Assembly: GCA_008692225.1 (NCBI GenBank)
Contig: VICG01000002.1
Location: 3,429,501-3,493,500 of the forward strand
Reading direction: 5' to 3'
DNA: 64,000 nt
Origin: Monilinia fructicola
Lineage: Eukaryota; Ascomycota; Leotiomycetes; Helotiales; Sclerotiniaceae
This document shows positions 34,558 through 46,739 of this stretch, one piece after another; position 1 is the stretch's first letter, and the number at the start of each line of letters is the position of its first letter. Below the pieces are notes generated by a model, which was given only the letters and a program-made list of their open reading frames with translations, was not told the DNA's origin and made no database searches. Both the position numbers and the translations under genes were made by a program.

Positions 34558-36260
34558 ATGGCAATGAGTCCTTCTCCTCAAATGTCCCCAACGACGTTCG
34601 GTAACAAAGCTGAGAGACAACGATCCAACTCTCCCCCTCCACATCAACTATCCAAAGAGACAAACGTCGCTCTATGCTACAAGAAAGACTTGCAGAAATG
34701 ACTATTGGCTTTGCTTCAAACCGAGATCACTATTACCCGCGATCAACTCCAAGGGTTACAAATCGATATGAACCTCATTCAGGAAGCTGACGTCCACGGC
34801 AAATTTCCCCTTCCAGATGGTAATGAGGTTGGACCGTTGGTTGCAGATGGTATCAAGAAAGTCAAGGCAATTGCTGGCCATCATCCATCTGCTGCTGGAA
34901 AAGAGTATGAATCCTTTGCACGAGAAATCAACAACGCCATGGAGGAAAGAGACGTTGCATTGACCACACACACATGGTAAGCTGAATAGTGTCATTTAGA
35001 GTGTACTTTTCTATAAGGGAGGGGCTAGAGCTAATTCGACTTTTATAGAGAGACTATGAGGTTAGAGCAAATGAAATCGAATCCAGCCACGCCTACCGGA
35101 TGCGACTCGCAGACCTAGAATATAAAGCTTTAATGACAACTTTGAGAGATCGTTTGATCAATAGCGTCATTAGTAAGAAAGCCCGTCTATCAAAAGACAA
35201 AGAGACAATTGAGATCGGAGAGAGCAATGCTTTACTTCTCCACCCCAGCCAGTTCGGTCTCGCCAATCCCTCTAGCCCTGGTGGGATGCATTCCAAAAGA
35301 GCTACAAGGCACCGCCGAGAAGCTGAAGAATTACCTAACATTTTCGATGGCTCTAAGCGTAAGAGAAAAGGCCGTTGATGGCGACGAATCTCCAGCTCCC
35401 TCGCGACAGCGGATGGAAAACGGTGGTAGTACTCCGATATGGTTTTCCGAGCGAAATACCAAACACATCTGCGCAAGTCGATGCATCATTATACAGCATT
35501 GATAAGCTCTTTACGGATAAGGAGCTCGCAATGACATACAACCAGGCAGCTCAAGCAGCGTACACATACATGGTTCGACATGCACCATATGAAGATGACC
35601 ATGGTTCTCAAAATGTCAGATCTGATTCCAGTTTCCGACACTGATAAGATGAACGCAAACATCTGGGGATGCTGAGAATGATGGTCCAGATTCCCCTCCA
35701 TCCGCACCTCCAATGGAACGCCAGGCATCGACGCACGCCACTAGGAGCACACGTCTTGCGAATTTCAATACAGGCACAGGAATTGATATTCTCAGCGATT
35801 TATCATACCCTGGTAACATGGCAGCGATCACGAAGCAAATCCCCAAATTACCGCCACTTCTCGCCTCAAATATGCAAAAAGGATATGTTAAAGGAGACGC
35901 TGCCAATCAGCCGCAAGGATTGGCGCCGATGAGATCAATGCAGAGTTAGAAATTATCAGAAGGGGTCGTACATACAATGATGAGCGTGGCTTTGGCAGAA
36001 ATCTTGACTTGGAAAATGGTGGGAGAAGTCTTCTCGAAGCAGTTAGCACACCCAAGAAGAGCTCAAACATATTACGTTAAAAAGTGAGAATAAAGGCTCG
36101 ATGCTAAGCAACCTACGAGAAGAGCTAGGCGGTGAGCCAATGTCAAAACAAAGCTCCAGGGGCGGCAGTGAAGTAGGAGGAACGCAATGTCGAGGCAAAA
36201 ACACTAATGATGGAACATCTTCGAGGGCAGGTCGGGGAAGGAAGAATCTATTGGCATGAG
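34558..36260 (+). CDS. Sds3-like histone-deacetylase complex subunit, frame-broken
   Basis: Reading across frames gives one coherent protein: a disordered start, KRRSMLQERLAEMTIGFASN, RDQLQGLQIDMNLI, AMEERDVALTT, a 50-nt class intron at about 34977-35048, then YRMRLADLEYKALMTTLRD, a Lys/Arg cluster SKRKRK and a disordered tail. The coiled-coil followed by a long helix matches Sds3/Dep1-type subunits of the Rpd3L/Sin3 deacetylase complex as I know them in fungi. At least eight one-base shifts occur: 34654, 34736, about 34965, 35370, 35461, 35632, 35657 and 35917, and another near 36070 if the tail to 36260 belongs. No nonsense codon lies in the followed frames and conserved residues survive, so this is either poor sequence or very recent decay. 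The start ATG (34558) and the end are tentative. Confidence 0.6.
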
Positions 36261-37017
36261 ATGAAAAGTGCGTTTTATTGTTTGTAAATTCTTGGCTCAT
36301 TGGGTATCAGGGAGCGTTGGCGTTGAGGGGAAGGAATATCATGAGAAAGGTTAAATCTCGTATGTTCATCAGGCGATCAGAGGTATATTATATCATGGTT
36401 TGTTGTATCAAACAACAGCTCAGGAGTTATATTTATTTATTTTTTTATTTTTTGTCGCTCTGAAAACCGCCTTTGCAGCTACTCTTGAAGGTTATACTCA
36501 AATTAACCGAAGTAAATAAGTTTCTATCAAGGTTATCTTCAATAATCACAGTCATAATTTCCATATCGCTCCCGTCCAAAGCTGAGGAACTCGGTGTATC
36601 CAAAACCTCTGGGACATTCATATTAACATGGATATTTGCGACCCTCAATAGAACAACGAAAAGGCTCCTAGTACCCGTGGACATTGATTGACAGAGTTTA
36701 ACGGAAGAGTTTAGTTTATTAATACTCTTTTATTCATCTATTCCGTTCTAATAAAAGTAGAAGTGCAATTCAAACGATGATTAATTAATTCGTGCTAAGA
36801 ATTGACCAATAAGAGAGAGAGGTATTAAATCTAGTTGATTTGACTACTAGGTGCAGGTGTCGTCTGCATTTGCGATTTCTCTTCTGTCAATTCCAGGTTG
36901 TCTAGGAGCAAGAACAAAAGATCTAGTGATAATAAAACAACAACACAGATATCTCCTCGACCTGCCAATAAATGCATTATTACTTCGATTATATTGCCTC
37001 AAAAATGCAAAAAAGAT
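36261..37017. other. Intergenic region
   Basis: AT-rich. A 79-codon ATG frame on the minus strand (36445-36684) is open but without recognisable features. The 3' flank of the tRNA-Glu gene lies at the right edge. Confidence 0.5.
37009..37014 (-). terminator. Pol III terminator of tRNA-Glu
   Basis: Six T residues on the minus strand a few bases after the tRNA 3' end. Confidence 0.7.
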
Positions 37018-37118
37018 TTCCGGTACGGGGAATTGAACCCCGGTCTCCCGCGACCTGTTTGAAAGATGTAACACCTTTGATTGAGAGGCGGAAATGCTAG
37101 CCACTACACCATGCCGGA
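37018..37118 (-). tRNA. tRNA-Glu (CUC) with intron
   Basis: The minus strand folds as a tRNA: D arm GGTGTAGTGGCTAGCA, anticodon stem TCCGC/GCGGG with loop C-T-CTC-A-C, and T arm CGGGG/CCCCG around TTCAATT. A 29-nt intron (37053-37081) sits one base after the anticodon, the canonical place. The acceptor stem pairs apart from an apparent C6-A67 mismatch. A73 is the discriminator base. Mature length is about 72 nt. It decodes GAG. Confidence 0.9.
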
Positions 37119-40100
37119 TTGTTTTTGATGTTGAAGGGTGGGCTATATAGAAATATATACAGATTACCATAAGCTTTGAGGGGATTTAAGCGATATGCTT
37201 GGCAATATGATGTCATGGATGTGGGGGTAACATCATATCCATCTGCTTAGTGGTAACTACTTGGGTACTAGTGCTCAGAAACAGTTAGTCTATTTATATG
37301 ATTTGTTTTTTTATTTTGTTCGACTTCTGGTTTATGGGCGTTGGATATCAGAATTGGATATCAGAAGAAGAATAAGAAGAGGCGTATTAGAGGCGGTTGC
37401 ATGTGATGAAAATATACCACCAAATCAGTCTCATTGTGGCTAGCTGAATGTAGCTCGAGGAAGTTTAATATATACCCCCGATACACTTTTATCTCGCTAT
37501 CACTCTGGTTGATTGTAAAAGGTCACTGGCGAAGAGCTGTCAGATCCTCAAAGCTTGCTGCGCCCGCATATTGTTTCCGCTCAAATCGTTGGCTTTTGTG
37601 GCAACGGGAGACTCTGTCTCGTCTGATATATATCATCGATATCCCCATGTCACTGCTACATCCTTGTCATGATCCCATATCTTCATTGTATCTCTTGGGT
37701 CGATGCGATGGGGCTAGACGATAGTAAAAGTATAACCATTCGTGTCCTCATCGTATGTCTCGGAGAACTCATCATTTAGCACCTGTGCCGGAGATGCTAC
37801 TTCTTCCCTCACGAAACCATCGACATATCTGGTTGGCTATCTACTCCGAAGGTTTATAACTAACTCATACTGGCCCCTTGTTGCTTCCAGTAGCCCTGAA
37901 GTAATATACTTCGGGCATCCATGATCCAAGGACTGTGAAGAACACATGGTATGTAGATGTGCCTGCCTTCAGATTGCCAGGTGGCAATATTGAGCTTCAG
38001 CTCAAGAGTCATACTACCGAACAAAAGGAGTTGAAATTTGAGTTGAATGGACCGAAACAAGGTACCCTTGTAGACGAAGTTAGATCAGAGAACCTTTGGC
38101 CCAATGAATGCCAAAGTTTAGTTGTTGTCGTGATGTCGCAAACCACCAAGTAGTTCTGTCCAATTGCGCATTATCTCCAAGGGCCTGTGAAAGTTGCATC
38201 CTTGACCATGCGATGTCGTCCAAGTAAGTTAAACCTACTGATAAAGTTTGTAATTAGACCTCGAGTCTGCGTTAAGATGGTGCCGGCATTTACTCACCTC
38301 GCCTAGTCCCGTACATTCTCCATATCAGCTGTAACACCAAGCTTTCTTTCTAGATACCAGCAAGGTTTTGACCTAATATATGGGGTTGGAGATAGTTTGC
38401 GAGTTCGAAAAATTCAATATATATCTTGGTTTCATGGGTTAAAGTTCAAGTCAAATAATTATGTAGAGATCGCGGTTTTTCCATACCACTCAACCCATAA
38501 AGCTTAGGTTTTGACCCGTTGCTGCGGAGAGACTAGATTCGATGTTCTTCTTGAAACCTTGATGCACGAAAACACTGATTAATATAGAGGCAAAGTGTAT
38601 AATGCTAGGTGGCAAAACTCGTTCTTGAAACGCCCCCGTCGTCGCTACGACAAGGTCGCGCTACTGATAACAAATCTAGGTTCGCCAGTCCATGATTTGA
38701 ACGTACACTCAACAGGAAGATTATAACTAAATCTGATTCCTGCCTTCTAACAAATCAAATCCCGATGTCACCCGTAGTTGCTCTCGCAAATGTATGCAAT
38801 TCTCTGAAATGTATGTTTCTAGGAAATGGTTATGTTTGGACATCGTCTCTTTCTGTTCTGTGGATATTAAAAATCAAATATGATCGATTAGTGGCCTCCA
38901 TAGTCAAGATCCGTTTCTGATGAAGTAAACGAACTCCGAGTGTTTAGATGGTGATGATGAGATTCAGTCTGCTCCTTTGCTTCTCCTCTTCGAGTATAAA
39001 TACATGTCGTATTTCTTAGCAGAGGCTCTTTATTTCATTTGCCATCTTGATTTGGACTATTTGGGAATTGAGGGAAAGATACATATATGTATATATGTAT
39101 ATACGGTATGCCAGAGAGTGGAAAATTGTTGGGAGAGGAGATTCCTTACTATCAACAATACTTGTTTTCAGATGTACAATTCAAGACGACAGCCATCTTG
39201 CCCAAGTCACTGGATATTGTCCTTTAATTTGCAATAGTTGCATTGACACGATCTTACTTGTGGAAGCAACATACCACAGATAGTGAGGTGCGTAGCTTCA
39301 GTAGCCACAGTACTAATTCATCGATGGACAAAGGTGCTCTCTACCCAATGATAAAGTGGACCGAAGGTGACATCTCGGCTTTTGATGGTCTTGAAGACTC
39401 CAGAAAACATTGTACATCGAAAATACTAATTTTCAATGGAGAATAGCATCGTCGGAAATTATAAAATTGAGCATTGAATGCTCAGCTCAGCTCAATTCAT
39501 GATAATAGAATAGTGATGTTGCCCCATATCAAGTTTCCTCCGCGGCCAAATTAAATGATCAGAACTTTCATTTCTACCACCAAAATACCGCTACCTGAAC
39601 TAGATACCGAATATTCGACAAAATCATCAATCGGAAGTTAAATAGAAAGACTTGATACTTAATTCTTCAATTTTGTATTAGCTCTAGATTTCTCGACGCT
39701 GTTTCAAAGCACCAGTGAACATGGAATGATCGTCGCCTGCCAGCACACACAGGTAAATGCAAAAAAAGAGTTGTACAATATAAGGTATTATCTTCATGTC
39801 CCTCACCTCCTTGTGTCCCTCATGTCTCTATCTATATCACATCAAACTTCGCCCCTGAACTCAACGCCCTGCAAAATTCGTTAATCAAAACATCGTCCTA
39901 ATATGTAAACGAACATAAATTTGAGATCGCAATAAGTAATGTGGAAAGCAGACGTCCTGCAATTATGAGCGAGAAACCCAACCCCTTCCCAAACTAGCCA
40001 GTGAACACCCGTCAGTATGTATAACCAGACCCATTTTACCCAAATCAATTTACTCCAATCCGATGACTGTCACTCACAATCCCCAAACGATTGTCTTATG

Positions 40101-40249
40101 CAGAGACTCATGTAACGCCAATTCTTCAGTCTCAAACTACACACAGGTCATCGCTTTCGTGTAATCATTTAGTGACAAGATCCCAACCAAGAGATGTGCT
40201 GCCAGTCGAAAAGGACCCCAAATCATGATAAACAAGACACCGAAGTAAG
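37119..40249. other. 3.1-kb intergenic region
   Basis: No supported gene. A 72-codon frame at 37935-38153 has protein-like composition but no motif, no clear splice partner and no homologue that I recognise. The right-hand end is the 3' flank of the transcription factor gene. Confidence 0.45.
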
Positions 40250-43056
40250 TTACCACCAATTTCCAACAGCTCCCAAGGCATTTGCATCCGGTACTTGTTG
40301 TCCTGCTTGAAATTGGAAATCCCTTGCCAAATCATCCCAGCCCTCTAAACTAGTATCGCCATCAAGGGCGTTCATGTTTAGATCCAATAATGCATTTTCG
40401 TCCATTAACCAAGGTGTTTGATGATGGCCCTGCAGTTGCTGCTGCATTTTGGAGTTGAAATTGTATCTGCTCGGGAGCTAACATATCCATACCGGCTACC
40501 TGGGTAGAAACATTGGTGTCAAAATTATTATTGAAATTCTGCGGTTGCTCCAAGTAATTATGAGTTTGTTCCGTCTCATATGAGGGTGCATTGGAGGTGT
40601 CATTCATTAACGCATGAGCTCTGCGTACGGCGGTAGGACAATCGTGAGGCGCTCCTTCCCAATGCTCTTCAGCGTTATCTTGTTCCATCGAATGCATGTT
40701 CTCTTCCCGCTTTCTACGGGCTCTCGCCATAAGTTTTCGCATTGGTTGCCAAAACATGCCACGTTTGCTGCTGCCAACAGCGTCGCTCCAATCATCGAAC
40801 GCACTGTCAATGGCCAGCCAAGCTCGCTCCACAAGTAAAGAGTTCTTGCGGACGGAGAGTTCACCAAGAATGAAGGCAATAGCATGCCATTGTACCTATG
40901 GGCACACGGCTCATTAGTGTTAAGTATTGAGAGATTGAAGATATACATACATAAGTGCGGAATAGCCAACCCCATTTTTTGGTAGAAGCTTCGGTCTCTA
41001 ACATTCTTGAATACTCAATGATTTCGATAGATGACTTGAGAAGACGGTCCTTAGTGTGTGGAGATAAGCACTGGGGTCTACCTGGTTGAATCAATGGATG
41101 ATATATTATCAATGACATCTTTGCAAAAATGAGCCGTGCTACTGTACTCGCTACCCACTAATCTCAAATATCAGTAAAAAAACAATATGTAGGAAGTATA
41201 AGGAGGTACACGGAGTAAATTGTGATATGGCGCTTATAGATCAAACAGTCAACATAGAGCACGGAAACCGCTTGCTTACATAAAGAGGCCCAGCATTCTC
41301 GCAGTACTTGAGATAATTTTCCTCGAGTCGAACAGAGGACTCGCGTATCAACTCTTCTTTCTCCTCGAGTGTTAGTTTTGTTGGATTTCCCATAGGGGAA
41401 GGGCCGCGGCCTGGGGAATTGTATTGAAGGCGCTTGGATAAAGCACAAATCTCGAACCTAATAAGAACGAAAGTCATCTCTGAAACCCCTTCACGAGGTT
41501 TTGGAGGCTCCTTCATATCAGGATCCAAATCTGCATCATTTATGGAAAGTGGAAATTTGGTGTCGAAAGTATGATCAAAGATTGAAGGGTCAGATCCATG
41601 ATCCTCAGATGCCCTCACATCCAAGACACATATTTGCCACCAAAGCCGTCTTCGCATTTCTGTATTATAGGGGGACAAGCCAAATTTCTCTCCATCACGA
41701 TGGAGCCCTGAGCTGATTAGAACCTTAGCCAAGAGTTAGACAGACAGAGGAACTCACCAAGTGATTGGCCAATCCTCATGACAAGTCCAGTGAGTGACCA
41801 TACGAATCGAGTATCGTCGTGCCTGCGAACGCAAATCAAGAATAGCACAAAGGCTTGGACAGTAACAATTTCGTTCGTGTTGAGGAAGCCAGCCCTAGAA
41901 AGAGCTTGCTCTACACCAAATCGATACTTTTTGATCAAAGTATCTTTCTCGACTCCAAAATTGGTAGCAACCTTGCCAAATGTCAATCACAGCTCATTTC
42001 AATGGGGTGCATTTTGAGTATAACAGTAGAAAAATAACAAACCTCTTCATCTGACATGGAAGTGATAGTTGCGAAGTATATAGCAAACATTAAAGCTTCT
42101 GTGCTTTTGCTTATCGTATCTAAACTGTGCTGAACCTCTTTAATAACCTTCTCCATCGTAGGAATATGGAGAAGCTTGACCAATGGCATCACATTCTCTA
42201 GAAATGTTGACCAGTAAAAAGGTATTTGAGAAGGTAAAGGATGTAAAGCTTTCATGTTGACGTCCGCAGAGCTATAACCCATTACGAAACTTTGATGATC
42301 TGGTGGGGTAATTGAAGATTGGGGTGGAATTGGTGAGTCTCCATCGCTGTCCTCTTCATCCTCATCGAACATGGCTCGAAGCTCTGCTATTTCCTGCGAT
42401 AGTTCCGCCCAAAAGGGATTTGACACATATTGACTTTTTCCTGAATCCAACACCAAGCGTCCTATCCCTTGTTCCATGGTAAAATAAGGATCTTTCGGGG
42501 GTGCGAGGCCCATATTGAAAGATCCCGTAGCCCACTCCCTTGCTGTATCCCTTTCGTCGCCATTTCCATTTCCATTTGTTCTAACTTTTGACTCGCCACT
42601 TGACTCGACATCTTTATTAGGTGGTGAGGAATGATCGCTTGATGGTGAATGCTTCAAATTTTCCACCTCTATCTGTCCGCTGAGTTCTTCCACAACCCCT
42701 TCCAATCTCCTGAGCCTCTTCAAAAGTTCGGCTTCTCGATCACTGACTGGTTTTCCCTCCAGTCCTAGGACGTCTAGGTGCTCGACCAGGTGCTGGAAAG
42801 ATGCATTGTGCTTGTGCCTTTGTACAATTCGAGCAAGGAACCCTCTTATCGCATTTGACCTTTCGTCTACGGCATTCAACACATGATCTTGAATTCAGTC
42901 CAGTAGGCGCTGCAGTGGGGGCCGAAGTTGGTGGTTTTTTCGAAGATCATCGGAGTTGGGAGGTGGGACGGTAGGAGGGGAACTCAATGACGTTGAAGAA
43001 TACGTAGAATTTGGCGGGATAGCTATTGCTTGTTGATTTTGGTAGCCTGCGAACAT
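40250..43056 (-). CDS. Zn2Cys6 fungal-specific transcription factor
   Basis: A Pro/Ser-rich start (ATG at 43056) is followed by a binuclear zinc cluster (complement of about 42803-42883) with Cys spacing 2-6-5-2-6: CVECRRRKVKC then CSNCTKAQAQC. A coiled-coil linker (EAELLKRLRRLEGVVEEL) follows. The fungal-specific regulatory domain has SLGLHRDGEKFGLSP and EMRRRLWWQICVLD, then Trp-rich helices and a Gln/Asn-rich tail ending at 40250. At least four introns, all short, interrupt the domain. Three one-base shifts break the frame: missing A (complement of 42935-42940), extra A (42751-42754) and extra A (40447-40450); the first two flank the zinc cluster. Targets cannot be inferred. No biosynthetic cluster surrounds it. 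Confidence 0.88.
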
Positions 43057-43191
43057 AGCGCTTTGATTGATGACAATTAAAATTCCTTCATCTGGTCAAT
43101 TCTGCTACAGAGTTATTTTGCTCAAAGAGTAAGTTGTACAAATTATCAATCAAGGAAAGTTTGATAGATGATGAATTGGCTGAATGCTGCC

Positions 43192-43219
43192 GGATGCTGG
43201 ATGCTGGATGCTGGATGCT
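43192..43219. repeat. GGATGCT x4 tandem repeat
   Basis: Four perfect 7-bp units in the transcription-factor upstream region. Confidence 0.9.
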
Positions 43220-43319
43220 ATGTGGCAGACCCTGAAGATCTGATTTGTTTTTTTGGAGTGTTCATGATTTCTTGCCTAGGGTAGCCGAGCAAGTATTAGA
43301 TATTAGATGATATATACTT

Positions 43320-43800
43320 GGTGTTGTTTTGGGGATAAAAATTAACTGAAAACGAAACTTATTTTAAAGAATTATTATAAATCAACGAATCTATGAAAGA
43401 TTATAAATAATGCTTTATAATATTATTAAATTAAAAACAAACGTTGAGTATATTTAAATTCTTAAAAATCGAAGTTTTATAATATATAAAAAACGAATTT
43501 AAAAGATATACTATCTTATAAATTTTTACCCTGGCATAGACTAAAAACAACACTAAGTATATAATTATGGTTATGTATATATATATATATATTATATTTA
43601 TATTTATATTTTCTCTAACCTTTAATCGTTAAAAAATGTTTTCTAAAAATATTTTAACATCTTATAATAACAATAATAATATATATGTATGTATGTATAT
43701 ATGAGTACATGTGTAAAATAATTAAGAAACAACCCAAGGATGGATATCATCTAACGTTATTATTTATCTATTCGTGGATAGTAACCTTATATAATAGCTA
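43320..43800. repeat. AT-rich island, possibly RIP-mutated relic
   Basis: About 480 bp almost entirely A/T, including an (AT)n run near 43580, with no open frame of length. Edges are abrupt against sequence of normal composition. It could be a mutated transposon remnant or a simple AT expansion; no terminal repeats can be made out. Confidence 0.6.
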
Positions 43801-44876
43801 ATTGGGTAGGTAGTCTTAGTATCAACCAATAACCTCTTGCAACTCTACAATACCAACATCCATAACTTCCACTCCCTTTTCTTTGCTGAAAGTCTATAAA
43901 AAAAGATGTCTGAGGTCCTTCAAGCCATATCAAATCATTTTCACCTTCGTTATCAATATCATCCAGGTAAGCAATTCACACCCTGAACTGCACACTGCAC
44001 GCACTCCTGTTAAGTCTTTGGGCTGGATATCTGTCCATAGGTAGGCTGGAGGACATAATTTGCTTGTCAAATCTGAATTGGGACATTGAATAGTGCACAT
44101 GACTCCTAAGTTTTAATTCCACAATATTATTTCCTTCATCATCAAGAAAGGCCCACAGGGTCGAATCACACATGAAAGGCCAGGCATATTGGTTACTTTT
44201 CAAAAGGAAGTTGCAGATAGTGAAACAGGATTCGTGCTGAGAAGTCTCATGCCTGGAGAGAAGATGAAACATATCTCGAGTTCTGTCAGACACCAAGAGT
44301 CGCCAGCCTGACATATTATACTTGTACAATGTATAGTCAAAGTCACGCGTTCACACGCCGCCTTACAGTTATTCTTTGCGCCTCCTTTGGCATATGATGA
44401 CACGGTGTAGACTTGTCTGCAACCAACAGTGAACCTTGGAACAATGCCCGTAGTTGTTGTTGAGTCTGGTGTCAGTTTGATGTACAGTTATGGGTAGCTG
44501 TGATTTATCTGGCTAGTCCAGATCTGACATTACAATTCGATAGCCAGTGTCTCTTTGGTATATTGAATCCAGAGTTGGCTTGGAACACTAAATTTGGCCT
44601 GAACAGCTATGCACAAATATTCAATCATAGCCTTTCAAATATTGAAAAGTACAGATTTGATCCATTGAAACCATAAGGATCAATTCAATACACTTTCGGA
44701 CATCCTATGGTTTCTTGGGGTACATATTGGGAACTAAAGTGTGTCTCCCTATACTGTCTTTCATTTGCTTTGTTTCCTTGCATTGAGGCCTCAAGAGCAT
44801 AGTATTACTTTGTTCAGGTCGTTGAGTTTCTGAATAGAACATATTGTCAAATTCTCTCCACAATGATATACAAATA

Positions 44877-44992
44877 GGACAGATGGCCGAGTGGTTATGG
44901 CGTGTGACTCAAGCTCAACAGCTTAGTTGATGTAAAATCAATTAGCATTCTCATGGGCTTAGCCCGCGGGGGTTCGAATCCCCCTCTGTTCA
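44877..44992 (+). tRNA. tRNA-Leu (CAA) with intron
   Basis: Type II tRNA. Acceptor stem GGACAGA/TCTGTTC with one G-U pair, D arm TGGCCGAGTGGTTATGGC, anticodon CAA at 44910-44912, long variable arm GGGC-TTA-GCCC, T arm GGGGG/CCCCC around TTCGAAT, discriminator A. A 34-nt intron (44914-44947) follows position 37, as in the always-spliced fungal tRNA-Leu(CAA). The anticodon stem TGTGA/TCTCA contains a T-T mismatch. A T4 run at 45000 may terminate transcription. The serine alternative is disfavoured by the discriminator and anticodon. Confidence 0.87.
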
Positions 44993-46181
44993 ATTTAACT
45001 TTTGCTCTGTTGTCTGTTTTTTCTGCTGTATTGAAAAAAAAACAAGGTGAGTTTTTGAAGTGTGTGGAAGCGGGGCTGGTGAAATATTTTGAAGTGTATG
45101 ACATGCGGAATCATGCGGACTTTGAGCGCACAGGTGGGGCGATGATGAGGAAATGAAAAGTGAACAGAGGGATTCCTTTATTCAGTGTACTCCGTGCATA
45201 AGACCTACTGTAGATTAACAATAATAACCTTGAAGTACCTTACTACTAATGTTGGTGGTGGTAGTAGTGGTGAAAGTACAGTTATTGTCTATTTCACCTA
45301 AGCGACAAGCACCGAAGGGGCACATCTTAAACACTTTCTTTTGTTGGAACCCAATCTCCAGCTATAAAGTTCTTATTTAGTATTCATCTCCTTTTGATAG
45401 GATTGAAACCAACCTTTCGAGTCATGGAAGCTAGGTTTGATTAGTTCTTCTGAAAGTTCTGGCTAGCAGACTTTAATAATCAGCAAAGCCCAAAGTTGCT
45501 TGCTTGTTCATGACCTCAAACTTCATTTATCCTATGAGTTCATAATTGATTAGGTGCAGCATGAGAATCATCAATTATCAATGCTATTATGTATTCAATT
45601 CTAGTCCTTCAAAATGCATCATTTCGATAGTCCAAGTCACTCATCTTCCTTCGATCTTCCATGCAATAGATAACATAATGTCATAAACTTCTTAAACCTC
45701 TTAAACCTCAAGAAATCTTCTCAACTTTTCTCCACATGGGTCGTTTTACGCGTGTTTATTGTGGATACTGCGTGGAGTCAAAGAATCAACACTGAACCTG
45801 CACAGCCTTATATATTATGCTGACCCCAGACGATCATATCCCTGCTAACGATGCCCTTAAGTTTTGGGATTTCAGATTTCCAATCATATCGAAACACCAA
45901 CGACCAAATATGATCAACCATAAACAAGTATATCAATGCCAAGTTTAGATCCTCCTTTCTTTCGCAATGCTGTCTCACCACTTGCTCATCATTTCCATCC
46001 GATCCCATGCAGACGGACGAACTGTTTCTAATATAAGAACAAACAATGTGCAATAAATATATCTAATACTAATCGCAATAACAAAATAAAATTCACGCAT
46101 TAATACCCTTCCTCAAATATATCCTTTTCTATTCATTGAACCCCTCCAAATCATTCTCTCAACAGCATAAAAGATAAAATC
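44993..46181. other. Intergenic region
   Basis: Nothing supported. A TACTCCGTGCA word occurs at 45188. The last 100 bases are AT/pyrimidine-rich and may be a leader for the frame starting at 46182. Confidence 0.5.
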
Positions 46182-46739
46182 ATGGAGTTCCCCCCAAAAT
46201 ACAACCCCTATCTCGATCCCAACAACAAGAAACACCGCGACTACACCCGTCTAGATATCTCTCACTCTCCAGATATCGTCCCAGATACACCGTTCAACTC
46301 ACCTACCGCAATGTCGCTCTCAAAAGTCGAATCCAATTCAAATCTCCATCCAGTTTCTCTCAACCAACTCATGATGAATGGAAACACATCATCACCACCA
46401 CCTGCATCATACCCTCAATCGCGAAAAATCACACCCACATCCGCACCATCAGATTGGCGACCCACATCTCGGGATCGTGCCGAATCACCAGAGTCAGAAG
46501 GGTCGGGAGACACAAACGCTAGCCAGGAGTGTCAATGTAGGAGTAGAGGAACGCAAAGGAGACAGGGCGATGATGAACCTACTTCTGGATTTGTGAACTA
46601 TAGTACCAGTCGCTGTGAGCAATGCATCTTGAGAGATGACGGCGTGGAAAGGGGAAGATGTAGGACGCGGACGAATTCTAGTAGTTCGAGAGACAAGACG
46701 AGTGGTTCCATGGAGAAGAAGAGGAGGCTGAATCTCTGA
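46182..46739 (+). CDS. Hypothetical disordered protein
   Basis: An ATG-initiated frame of 185 residues after a CT/A-rich leader. It is dominated by Ser, Pro, Thr, Asn and Arg, with no transmembrane segment or signal. Only a cluster of cysteines (CQCRSRG at about 116 and a CEQC pair at about 145) and a basic end (EKKRRLNL) that could serve nuclear import stand out. I do not recognise it. It is single-exon and could be a lineage-specific nuclear protein. Cys-poor composition argues against a secreted effector. Confidence 0.55.
   Translation: MEFPPKYNPYLDPNNKKHRDYTRLDISHSPDIVPDTPFNSPTAMSLSKVESNSNLHPVSLNQLMMNGNTSSPPPASYPQSRKITPTSAPSDWRPTSRDRAESPESEGSGDTNASQECQCRSRGTQRRQGDDEPTSGFVNYSTSRCEQCILRDDGVERGRCRTRTNSSSSRDKTSGSMEKKRRLNL

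Larger units (their letters stand above)
43057..44876. other. Intergenic with AT-rich island
   Basis: Promoter of the transcription factor, a GGATGCT repeat, then the AT-rich island at 43320-43800. From 43,800 to 44,876 composition returns to normal, but no gene is visible. Confidence 0.55.

Noticed and set aside
36445..36684. 79-codon ATG frame on the minus strand
   Set aside because: AT-rich context with an equally long frame on the opposite strand; no feature to support it.
37935..38153. 72-codon plus-strand frame with protein-like composition
   Set aside because: No neighbour exon, motif or recognisable homologue; support too weak for a gene call.
44877..44992. tRNA-Ser reading of the type II tRNA
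   Set aside because: Anticodon CAA, intron after position 37 and discriminator A all indicate leucine.
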